Assembly: GCA_022791455.1 (NCBI GenBank) | Contig: JAAVZC010000006.1 | Location: 1 to 64,000, forward strand | From: Eggerthellaceae bacterium | Lineage (GTDB): Bacteria > Actinomycetota > Coriobacteriia > Coriobacteriales > Eggerthellaceae | Length of the DNA: 64,000 nt | Direction: 5' to 3' | Part shown: piece by piece, positions 24,185 to 31,449 of the stretch | Layout of the letters: each line of letters starts with the position of its first letter | Position numbering within the stretch: the first letter of the stretch is position 1 | Made by a program: the position numbers and the translations under genes | The notes under the pieces: generated by a model | The model's database searches: none | The model's input: only the letters and a program-made list of their open reading frames with translations | What the model was told of the DNA's origin: nothing

Positions 24185-26685
24185 TATTTATCAGCTCCTT
24201 CCCAAGGACGAACGTCGCAGAGCACGTCCATGAAGTTGTTGTTCACGGTGAACACGTCGTACTCAGTGGAGCTGAGGTACGACCAGCCGCCGCCCTTGTG
24301 CTGATCCAGCTGCCAGCCCTTCGGGTAGACCATCGTGCCGGGGCGAATGGCCTCGGAGTAAATGGCCTTGGCCACCGCGGTGCCGCGATCGTTGAAGCAT
24401 TCCACGTAGGACTGGTCCTCGATGCCCTTCGCCTTCGCGTCGGCGGGGTTGATCTTCACGATGGGCTCCGGGTCAATCTCGCGCAGCAGCGGCGTGGTGC
24501 ACCACTGGGAATGCACGCGGTAGCGGGGACGCTCGCTCATCAGTACGAACGGGTAGGTGGCGTACAGCGGGTTCTCCGGCCAGGCCTCCAGCGGCGGCTC
24601 GAAGTGGATGATGCGCTCGGCGGCAATCTGCTCCGGAGTGGGCTGCACCGTGGTGGGGGTGCGCTGCGTGGGGTTCTCGCGATAGAACTCGAAGCGGGTG
24701 GTGGGGGTGGCGAAGATGCCGCCCTCGTAGGCAATGTAGGGAGCATCCTCGGCGTTGCCCATGATGAAGCGCACCTGCTTGGTTTCCTTCAGGGTGTCGT
24801 AGTCGGCCCCCAGCATCTCCGGCAGACCACCGGTGAACTGGTGCTTCAGCGCTTCTTCGTTGGTCATGGTGAAGTAGTCGCCCAGGCCCAGCTTCGGCGC
24901 CAGCTCGGTGATGATGTCGAAGTCAGACTTGCACTCGTAAGGCGGATCGATGGCCTTCTCGTTGAAGTTGTAGGACATGCACTGGCCGGCGTTGGCGATT
25001 TCCTCCAGCTCGAACCACTGCGCGATGGGCAGCACCATGTCGGAGTAGGCGGCGGTGTCGGTGAGGACGGAATCGGCCGTGATCACGTAGTCCAGGTTCG
25101 GGAAAATCACTTCGGTGAAAGCGGCGGTGTCGGTATGGGTGTTCAGCGGGTTGGCGGAGTAGATCCACATGCCCTTGATGTCGCAGGGCTGACCCATGAA
25201 CTGCTTCTGCTCCACCACATTCTTCAGGTCCACCGAGGCGATGGTAAAGCCGGTGGAAGGACCGTTGGGGGCAGTGTAGGTGGGATCGCCCAGGCTGCCG
25301 GCAAGGCCCAGGCCCCAGAAGGCGCCGTAAGAGGCACCCGGCTTGCCCAGGTTGCCCAGCAGGGCGCACAGGGTGAGGCCGGCCGCGGTGGTCTGGCCGC
25401 CGTTGTTGAAGGCCTGCGGGCCGTAGCCCTCATAGTGGTACACCGGGCCGTCGATCACGATGTCAGCCAGCTGCTCGATGGTCTCCACGGGAATCTCGGT
25501 CATGGAGGAAATCTGGTCCATGCTGTACTCGTAGATCTTCTCCTTTAGCAAGTCGAAGGCGCAGGTGCACTTCACCCCGTTGAAGTCGTAGGTGCCGGTG
25601 ATGTCCACGTCCACGCCGTCGCGGCACTCCACCAGCTGGCCGCCGGAAAGCACCATGAAGGGGTCGTCCATGATGGGCTGCTGGGTGGTGGGGTCCACTT
25701 CGCCGGTGTCCACGGGGGCCACGCCGGTGTCGGAGCGGCGCAGGAACAGGCCGTCGCTCTCCTTCACCAGGAAGGGCGCTACGGTGTGGTTCTTGATGTA
25801 CTCCACGTCCTCGGCCTGGCGATCGAGCACCAGCTGCATGAGGCCGAACTTCAGCAGCGTGTCAGAGCCGGGGCGAATGGGAACCCACAGGTCGGCTTTG
25901 GAGGCAATCTGGGTGTAGATGGGGTCAATGACCACCAGCTTCACGCCGGCTTCCTGGGCCTCCTTCACCAGGTGCCAGTTCTGAATCTGGGCATCGGTGA
26001 CGTTGGCGCCCCAGGTGACGATGGTCTTGGCGTTCTTGGCGTCGGTGGGCTCGTTGCCATTCCACATCATGTAGCCCAGCAGCGGGCCGACGAAGGTGCC
26101 GGCCACGGCGTTCATGCCGTAATAGCTGCCCATGTCCAGGCAGGGGCCAATGTTGGAGGCATTCAGCAGCGCCAGCAGGCGGCTATAAGCGCCGGTCACA
26201 CCCGCAGACTGGTTGCCCGAAGCGGTGAGGAAGGCGAAAGCGGCTTCGCCGTACTTGCCCTGGATCTCCTGGATCTTAGAGGCGATCTCGCTCAGCGCCT
26301 CGTCCCAGCTGACGCGCTCCCACTGGCCGGCACCGCGCTCGGTGCCGTCCACGCGACGCATGGGGTACTGCAGGCGCTTGGGGTCGTAAATGCGCTGCAC
26401 ATGGGAAAGGCCGCGCTGGCAGATGCGGTCGTAGCAGCTCTCGTTGTAGGGGGCACGGGTGGTCTTCATCACCATACCATCGTGCACGTGCACGTTCAGG
26501 TGGCAGAATCCGAAGCAGTTGGGACGGCAAACGCCGCGATACACTTCCTCCTGGGCACCGGACGCCGGGGCGTCGGCGGCCATCGCCATCAGGGTGCTTC
26601 CACCCCCGACGACAGCAGTTGCCCCCGCCACCGCAGCGGTGGTCTTAAGGAAGCTTCTGCGTGTTAGGCTTGCCTCTTTGGACAT
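24184..26685 (-). CDS. Tat-exported molybdopterin oxidoreductase catalytic subunit, DmsA-like
   Basis: DMSO-reductase superfamily terminal reductase facing the outside. Tat signal TRRSFLKTTAAVAG at residues 8-21; a [4Fe-4S] site CRPNCFGFCHLNV with the fourth cysteine in CQRG; cofactor-binding segments WERVSWDEALSEI, TIVTWGANVTD and KADLWVPIRPGSD; and the C-terminal dinucleotide-binding domain. 833 residues. Start ATG at 26685 after GAAGGAGGAGC. First gene of a six-gene operon with FeS, NrfD, haem protein, cytochrome b and TorD. Organisms of this kind carry many such paralogues for different organic acceptors; the substrate cannot be read from the sequence. Confidence 0.9.
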   Translation of the reverse strand: MSKEASLTRRSFLKTTAAVAGATAVVGGGSTLMAMAADAPASGAQEEVYRGVCRPNCFGFCHLNVHVHDGMVMKTTRAPYNESCYDRICQRGLSHVQRIYDPKRLQYPMRRVDGTERGAGQWERVSWDEALSEIASKIQEIQGKYGEAAFAFLTASGNQSAGVTGAYSRLLALLNASNIGPCLDMGSYYGMNAVAGTFVGPLLGYMMWNGNEPTDAKNAKTIVTWGANVTDAQIQNWHLVKEAQEAGVKLVVIDPIYTQIASKADLWVPIRPGSDTLLKFGLMQLVLDRQAEDVEYIKNHTVAPFLVKESDGLFLRRSDTGVAPVDTGEVDPTTQQPIMDDPFMVLSGGQLVECRDGVDVDITGTYDFNGVKCTCAFDLLKEKIYEYSMDQISSMTEIPVETIEQLADIVIDGPVYHYEGYGPQAFNNGGQTTAAGLTLCALLGNLGKPGASYGAFWGLGLAGSLGDPTYTAPNGPSTGFTIASVDLKNVVEQKQFMGQPCDIKGMWIYSANPLNTHTDTAAFTEVIFPNLDYVITADSVLTDTAAYSDMVLPIAQWFELEEIANAGQCMSYNFNEKAIDPPYECKSDFDIITELAPKLGLGDYFTMTNEEALKHQFTGGLPEMLGADYDTLKETKQVRFIMGNAEDAPYIAYEGGIFATPTTRFEFYRENPTQRTPTTVQPTPEQIAAERIIHFEPPLEAWPENPLYATYPFVLMSERPRYRVHSQWCTTPLLREIDPEPIVKINPADAKAKGIEDQSYVECFNDRGTAVAKAIYSEAIRPGTMVYPKGWQLDQHKGGGWSYLSSTEYDVFTVNNNFMDVLCDVRPWEGADK

Positions 26686-26860
26686 TGCTCCTCCTTCGAT
26701 CAGTGTCGAAAGGCGAAGCGGACAGGTTCCCTCACCCGATGGGCCAAGCGCCGGAGCACCTGCTCGAGAATTTCTGACCGCTCCTCCCCTCCTTTGTACG
26801 CCGTTGCCGCCTGTGCGGGCTCCGACGCTCTTCCCTCAAGAATCGGCCAAATTCTGATAG

Positions 26861-26891
26861 TTGTCATATTGTCGCAATCACTTGCGACAAT
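26861..26891. promoter_or_regulatory. Operator: perfect palindrome plus TTGTCATA
   Basis: TTGTCGCAA-TCAC-TTGCGACAA (26869-26890), extended by one more pair each side, with the octamer TTGTCATA directly beside it at 26861. It lies about 180 bases upstream of the catalytic subunit start. The same half-sites with the same four-base spacer occur at 29461-29482 before the NrfD/SPFH/GntR operon. Confidence 0.75.
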
Positions 26892-26956
26892 CAACCCCTC
26901 AAATTATTCTATTTTCAGATATATTTCCCTTCAGCCCAGACTCTCCCCTTCGCCTT

Positions 26957-27052
26957 TGTCATCCTGAGCGGAGCGCGAAGCGCGTAGTCGAAGGATCTCT
27001 CCAGCCGGGTGAGATCCTTCGACTCCGGCCTTCGGCCTCCGCTCAGGATGAC
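26957..27052. repeat. Dispersed palindromic repeat, full copy
   Basis: TTGTCATCCTGAGCGGAGCG to CGCTCAGGATGAC, lying right after the GntR stop at 27060. It may serve as that operon's 3' structure. Confidence 0.85.
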
Positions 27053-27059
27053 GTGGGGG

Positions 27060-27461
27060 CTACAGGTATTTCCGGTGCTCCAGGCGGGCGCCTACCATGG
27101 CAATGATGTCGTCGTCGTCCAGGCCCTCGTGGGTGCAGGCGCGAATCATGTCGTCAATCACCAGCTCGATGGGAGAAGACGTGGCGCGATCGGCCCCGCA
27201 TTCCTTCCGCTGCGCCACGAAGGTGCCGCGCCCCCGGCGGGTGGAAATGTAGCCTTCCCGCTCCAGATCTTGGTACGCGCGGTTCACTGTGTTGTAGCTG
27301 ATGTCCAGATCGATGGCCAGCGAGCGCACCGTGGGCAGCTGGTCGCCTTCCACGTAGGCGCCGGACCCAATAAGGTAGGACAGCCGGTTCTTTACCTGAA
27401 TCCAGGTGGGGATGCCGCTGTTCTGGTCGATCTCGAACTCTGTTAGGGGGTTAGGCGCCAC
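27060..27461 (-). CDS. GntR-family regulator, YtrA type
   Basis: 133 residues: winged helix GIPTWIQVKNRLSYLI...QLPTVRSLAIDLDISYNTVN, then YQDLEREGYISTRRGRGTFV, and a short C-terminal helical tail, the YtrA layout with no large effector domain. GTG start at 27461 after GGAAAGGAA. Third gene of the NrfD/SPFH/GntR operon. YtrA regulators usually control their own operon; the palindrome at 29461 is the obvious candidate site, and its twin at 26869 would extend control to the respiratory operon. That link is inference. Confidence 0.9.
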   Translation of the reverse strand: MAPNPLTEFEIDQNSGIPTWIQVKNRLSYLIGSGAYVEGDQLPTVRSLAIDLDISYNTVNRAYQDLEREGYISTRRGRGTFVAQRKECGADRATSSPIELVIDDMIRACTHEGLDDDDIIAMVGARLEHRKYL

Positions 27462-27503
27462 GGGGTTCCTTTCCGAATTAGTTAATGCGCATTTTACCTG
27501 CGA

Positions 27504-28466
27504 TTACGCCGAAGGCGTCGATGTTTTCCCGTCCGGATCGACAAAGCCGTCGCTCATGGCGGTGGGCATGGTGACCACCGTGCCGCGGGACTTTCGCACC
27601 GTCTCGTACTGCATCAGCATGGCGCGCAGCTTCATGGCCGCGTCCTCGCTGCCGTAGAGGGCAGCGGCTTCCTTCAGCATGTCCGCCAGGTCCACCTCGG
27701 CGGCGGCCACGGTCATGCGGGCGTTCTTCTCGCGGTCCGCCTGCGCCTCCAGGCTCATCACTTCCTGCAGCTCGTCTGGAATCACAATATCGCGCACCTT
27801 CACGGCAATGATGTCCAGGCCCCAGTCGGCCGCTTCCTTCTCGATGTCGGCCTTGATTTCCTCGTCCAGCTGGTCGCGCCGCAGCGCCACTTCCGCCACA
27901 GTCGAGCGGCCCACCGCCTCGCGCAGCGCCGTTTGCGCCAGGAAGGACACGGCCGCGTAGTAGTCCTCGACTTCGGTGCACGCCTTCTTCGCGTCCCACA
28001 CCACCCAGAACAGCACCGCGTCCACGGTGACGGGCACCAGGTCGGCGGTCAGAGTTTTCTCGGCGTAGAACGGCGTGGCGATGGTGCGCTGGTCCACGCG
28101 GATGGTGCCGTGCTCGATGATGGGGATGGTGAAGTAGAGGCCCGGCCCCACCACGCGGTTGAAGTTGCCCAGCCGCAGCACCACCACCTTTTCCCAGGAC
28201 AGCGCCGTGTGCACCGAGGACACCACCAAGAGCGCCACCAGCACCATAAGGATGACGCCGCCCAGGGTGATCTCGCCCACAAAGGCAACCGACGCCCCCA
28301 GCACCGCCACGCAGGCGGCCATGAAAATAGCCACCGAGAAAATGGTGGCGCCGTTGCGGGAGGACTTGCGCGGCACGTAGGAATTCGCCGCCCACATCTC
28401 CGCCTGCGAGTCGGCCGCAGCGTATGGGGCGTCCTTGATCAGTTGCTTGAATTTCCGCTTTCTCAT
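27504..28466 (-). CDS. SPFH/band-7 protein, slipin-like
   Basis: Stomatin-type membrane scaffold. Two adjacent hydrophobic segments at residues of about 42-85 precede the SPFH domain (EKVVVLRLGNFNRVVGPGLY, then VDQRTIATP), and a helical, charged C-terminal half follows (EEIKADIEKEAADWG, LEAQADREKNAR). 320 residues. Start at 28466 after GGAAAGAGC. It sits 21 bases after the NrfD-type gene and before GntR, an arrangement I do not know from described systems. A role in organising membrane redox proteins is a guess from context. Confidence 0.88.
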   Translation of the reverse strand: MRKRKFKQLIKDAPYAAADSQAEMWAANSYVPRKSSRNGATIFSVAIFMAACVAVLGASVAFVGEITLGGVILMVLVALLVVSSVHTALSWEKVVVLRLGNFNRVVGPGLYFTIPIIEHGTIRVDQRTIATPFYAEKTLTADLVPVTVDAVLFWVVWDAKKACTEVEDYYAAVSFLAQTALREAVGRSTVAEVALRRDQLDEEIKADIEKEAADWGLDIIAVKVRDIVIPDELQEVMSLEAQADREKNARMTVAAAEVDLADMLKEAAALYGSEDAAMKLRAMLMQYETVRKSRGTVVTMPTAMSDGFVDPDGKTSTPSA

Positions 28467-28487
28467 GCTCTTCCTTTCCCGCGCGGG

Positions 28488-29402
28488 CTAAATCCCGACG
28501 CCTATCGAGCTACTTACTATATTGGTGGTTTGCGTGATGTCCAGGGGAAACAGTCCCACCATCCACGCGCGCAGGGCGAAGCCGCCCACCAGCACGCACA
28601 GGGCGACGAACAACAGCTGGGTGCGGTGGTTGGCATAGGTGACCGACCGCTCCAGAATGAGCGGAAGCACCAGGCCGCCGCCGACGAAGATGAGCCAGAA
28701 AAACACCGAGCCCTCACCCGAGAGCAGGTGCTGGCCGAAGTGGACGGTCTCGGGGCGCAGGAACAGCCAGCCCAGGTACAGGGCCATCAGCACCGCTTCG
28801 CCCACGATAACCCAGCCGTCGATGCGCAGCAGCATTTCCACCGCTTCCATCATGTGCAGCCGCGTGGGGGTGAGCCCAACGAAAGCCAGCGCCACCGCGA
28901 TGCCGCACGAGACGGAGGAAACGCAGAACAGCGCCGGCACAAGGGGCGTGCCCCAGGCCAACACCGAGACCATGGTTTGCAGCAGGACGCCGGTGTAGAT
29001 TGCAACCAAAAGCCCCGCAAGCACCCCGGCCACCGCCAAGGGAAACGCCACCGCTTCCGGCAGATTGACGTTATCGAACGCAAAGGCCAGCCAGAAGACG
29101 CCACAGATGAGCATAGCCGCCAGCAAGCCCCAGCTTCCCCAGGTGGTGACGGTGACTTCCCGCGTGAACAGAAAGCCCAGGGCACGGGAGGGATTGCCCA
29201 TGTCCGCAAGCAGGCAGAGCACGCCCAAGCCCAGCAGCAACAGGCAAGCGCTCCAGGCCATGGCGCCGTATTGGCGCGAGAAGTGGGAGTTGAAGGAGAA
29301 ACGACGCAGGCAATCCACCAGAAGCAGCACGCACAGCACCACCAGGGTGCCGCCGCCGGTGCCCCCTAAGAACAGGTAACCAACTGTCAGGCCATTGAAC
29401 AA
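28488..29402 (-). CDS. Orphan NrfD-like membrane protein
   Basis: 304 residues, eight or so membrane segments, with the family start FNGLTVGYLFLGGTGGGTL and MEAVEMLLRIDGW in the middle. No FeS or molybdopterin subunit is encoded beside it, unlike the two full operons in this window. The TTG at 29402 is chosen because AAAAGGGGACGC precedes it and the protein then begins right at the family N-terminus; longer starts would run into the promoter. It heads an operon with SPFH and GntR genes and has a consensus-like promoter overlapping the operator. Possibly it works with subunits encoded elsewhere. Confidence 0.78.
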   Translation of the reverse strand: MFNGLTVGYLFLGGTGGGTLVVLCVLLLVDCLRRFSFNSHFSRQYGAMAWSACLLLLGLGVLCLLADMGNPSRALGFLFTREVTVTTWGSWGLLAAMLICGVFWLAFAFDNVNLPEAVAFPLAVAGVLAGLLVAIYTGVLLQTMVSVLAWGTPLVPALFCVSSVSCGIAVALAFVGLTPTRLHMMEAVEMLLRIDGWVIVGEAVLMALYLGWLFLRPETVHFGQHLLSGEGSVFFWLIFVGGGLVLPLILERSVTYANHRTQLLFVALCVLVGGFALRAWMVGLFPLDITQTTNIVSSSIGVGI

Positions 29403-29440
29403 GCGTCCCCTTTTCGTCCTGCGCTCCCCTTCGTGGGCCC

Positions 29441-29484
29441 ATAGTACCAACGCCCCCAAATTGTCGCAAGCGCTTGAGACAATT
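29441..29484 (-). promoter_or_regulatory. Promoter overlapped by shared palindromic operator
   Basis: On the minus strand TTGCGA (29464-29469) and TACTAT (29441-29446) are 17 bases apart. The -35 lies inside the palindrome TTGTCGCAA-GCGC-TTGAGACAA (29461-29482, one mismatch). Half-sites and spacer match the operator at 26869. Binding here would block polymerase. Confidence 0.7.
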
Positions 29485-29642
29485 TAAGCCTCAAGGAATT
29501 CTTAAGGCTTTGCTATGGGATTTCTAAGACGAGGGTTTATTAGAATAGGTCTCGCAACAGCGCAAGAGAAACCGCCTAACTCGGCCAGACCCCCCTCCTC
29601 CTGGGACGCGTTTCTTAAGGCGCACCTCTCTCCGATGCAAAG

Positions 29643-29670
29643 AAACGGCCCCGCTCCCCCGGGGCCGTTT
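29643..29670 (-). terminator. Strong hairpin, likely terminator
   Basis: AAACGGCCCC pairs perfectly with GGGGCCGTTT around an 8-base loop. On the minus strand GTTTCTTT follows, so it would end transcription from the kinase gene at 29804. Confidence 0.65.
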
Positions 29671-29697
29671 CGACGTTTTGAGCAGAGTCACCCGGTC

Positions 29698-29780
29698 AGC
29701 GGGGCGGGGCGGCCCTCACCAAGCGAGTTCCGCAGCGAAGCGAGGACTGTCTGAGCGACTGAGGGTTGCCCCGCCCCGCT
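29698..29780. repeat. GC-rich palindromic element, copy 2
   Basis: Nearly identical to 2691-2773; arms GCGGGGCGGGGC (29699-29710) and GCCCCGCCCCGC (29768-29779). It ends about 24 bases from the kinase stop codon, as copy 1 does at the aminopeptidase gene. Confidence 0.8.
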
Positions 29781-29803
29781 CCCCCGCGAGGAGCCTCGAC
29801 CTC

Positions 29804-30331
29804 CTATTGCAACGCGCTCGCTACTTTGCGGGCGGCGGCGGTGATGGAGAGGTCGTTCACGTCCACGGTGACGTCGGCGTACATTTCATACAGCGGCAGG
29901 CGCTCATCGTAGAGGTCGCGCAGGCTCATGGAGATGCCGTTGCGCAGCACCACGCCGCGATCCTGGAAATCGCACAGGCGGTCGCGCAACTCTTCGAAGC
30001 TGATCTTCAGGTACACAATGCGTCCGATGCCGGACAAGTGGCGCATGGCATCTTCGGAGTAGACGGCCGAGCCGCCGGTAGCCACCACGGTGTGCTCGAA
30101 CTCCATGTCCGAGAGCACCTGGTTCTCCATCTCGATGAAGCCGTCGGGGCCGCAGGCATCCAGCAGCTTCTGCAGCGTCTTGTCGCACTGGTTCTGAATC
30201 ACCAGGTCGGCGTCGACGAAGTTGTAGTTCAGAATTTTCGCCAGCACAATGCCCAGCGTGGACTTGCCGGCTCCGGGCATGCCGATGAGGATGATGTTGT
30301 CTTTACCGGGCTCGGTGCATTTCTCTTTCAT
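29804..30331 (-). CDS. Shikimate-kinase-like P-loop kinase with altered substrate site
   Basis: Small P-loop kinase of 175 residues. Walker A GMPGAGKST near residue 18, then DADLVIQ in place of the shikimate-binding DxD region, and RLPLYEMYADVTV matching the C-terminal lid Arg. The conserved FR-x-x-E arginine that grips shikimate is replaced (GFIEMENQ), and the GGG loop reads TGGSAV. It may still be AroK-related, but the substrate could be different. ATG at 30331 with GGGAAGG upstream. It is followed by a GC-rich palindrome and terminator; the transporter gene upstream is 54 bases away. Confidence 0.75.
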   Translation of the reverse strand: MKEKCTEPGKDNIILIGMPGAGKSTLGIVLAKILNYNFVDADLVIQNQCDKTLQKLLDACGPDGFIEMENQVLSDMEFEHTVVATGGSAVYSEDAMRHLSGIGRIVYLKISFEELRDRLCDFQDRGVVLRNGISMSLRDLYDERLPLYEMYADVTVDVNDLSITAAARKVASALQ

Positions 30332-30385
30332 GGGGCCTTCCCTTCTCGCGCAACGGCCGAGATTATACCCCAAGGCAGCCGACCG

Positions 30386-31336
30386 TTACGCCTCTGCGGA
30401 ATCGAGTACCAACTCGTCAGGAACGGCGGTGTGGCGCCGATTGCGGCGCTTTTCCCACAGGGGTTGGCCCGCCTCGCTCACCACGATGCCGGCGAAGATG
30501 ACGGCGAAGCCCAGCAGCAGCATGGCGGTGAGGGGCTCGCCAAACAGCAGCACCGAGAACACGACGCCAAACACCGACTCCAGCGAGAGCAGCAGCGATG
30601 CCGTGGCGGCCGGCAGGTGCGCCAGCGCGATGTTCTGGAACACCAGGCCCATGGCCGACGAGAACACCACCAGGTAGAGCATGTTCCACAGAAAATCGGG
30701 GGCGATGAGGGCGGAAAGAGCCGGCGGCTGCTCGGTGAAGAGGCCGAACGCCAGGCCGAGCACGCCCATCGTAAGGAACTGGATGGCGGTCATGCCCATC
30801 ATATCCAGCTCGGCGGAGGCGCGGTTCACGTACACAATGTGCAGCGCGAAGAACACGGCGCACACGAGGGTCATGATATCGCCGAAGCCCAGCATGAACG
30901 ACTCGCCGGAAGCGGAAACACAGCCGATGCCGGCTAGGCACAGGCAGGCGGCAACCACGCGAAACACCGTGGGCCGCTGCTTCTGAAGGGGCCAGCACAG
31001 AAACGGCACGAGCACCACGTACACGGCAGTGAGGAACGCGTTCTTCCCCGGCGTGGTGTACACGAGCCCCACCGTTTGGGTCCAGTAGGCGGCGAACAGC
31101 AGCACGCCGAAAATGACGCCGGTGCGCAGCGCGCGAGGGGTGAGGGCGCGGCGGAAGTTCTTCCAGAAGAGCGCAGCCACCAACGCGCCGGTGATGAGGA
31201 AGCGGATGCCGATAAGGTAGCCGGGCTCCACCACGCCCACGGTGTCTTTCATGACAACGAAGGACAGGCCCCAGATAACGGTGGCCGTTAGAATCATCGC
31301 CTTGTACACCCACAGGGGCTTGGCCCCAGACGCCAT
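30386..31336 (-). CDS. EamA/DMT-family transporter
   Basis: Ten-segment membrane carrier of the drug/metabolite family, made of two EamA halves. Starts and repeats are visible: WVYKAMILTATVIWGLSFVV, GKNAFLTAVYVVLVPFL, then in the second half FGDIMTLVCAVFFALHIVYV and SLLLSLESVFGVVFSVLLFG. 316 residues from the ATG at 31336, which has CAGGAGGAAG upstream; an ATG six codons earlier lacks one. Substrate unknown; members export amino acids or metabolites. Confidence 0.87.
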   Translation of the reverse strand: MASGAKPLWVYKAMILTATVIWGLSFVVMKDTVGVVEPGYLIGIRFLITGALVAALFWKNFRRALTPRALRTGVIFGVLLFAAYWTQTVGLVYTTPGKNAFLTAVYVVLVPFLCWPLQKQRPTVFRVVAACLCLAGIGCVSASGESFMLGFGDIMTLVCAVFFALHIVYVNRASAELDMMGMTAIQFLTMGVLGLAFGLFTEQPPALSALIAPDFLWNMLYLVVFSSAMGLVFQNIALAHLPAATASLLLSLESVFGVVFSVLLFGEPLTAMLLLGFAVIFAGIVVSEAGQPLWEKRRNRRHTAVPDELVLDSAEA

Positions 31337-31449
31337 TTCTTCCTCCTGTGCCATTGCCGCTGAACGCGGATTTATTACCTCTCAACTGCGCATTGTTCGA
31401 AAATGCCAGAGAGTTTTACCACCGGCCTTGGGGGAAGTCAACCGTCGAC

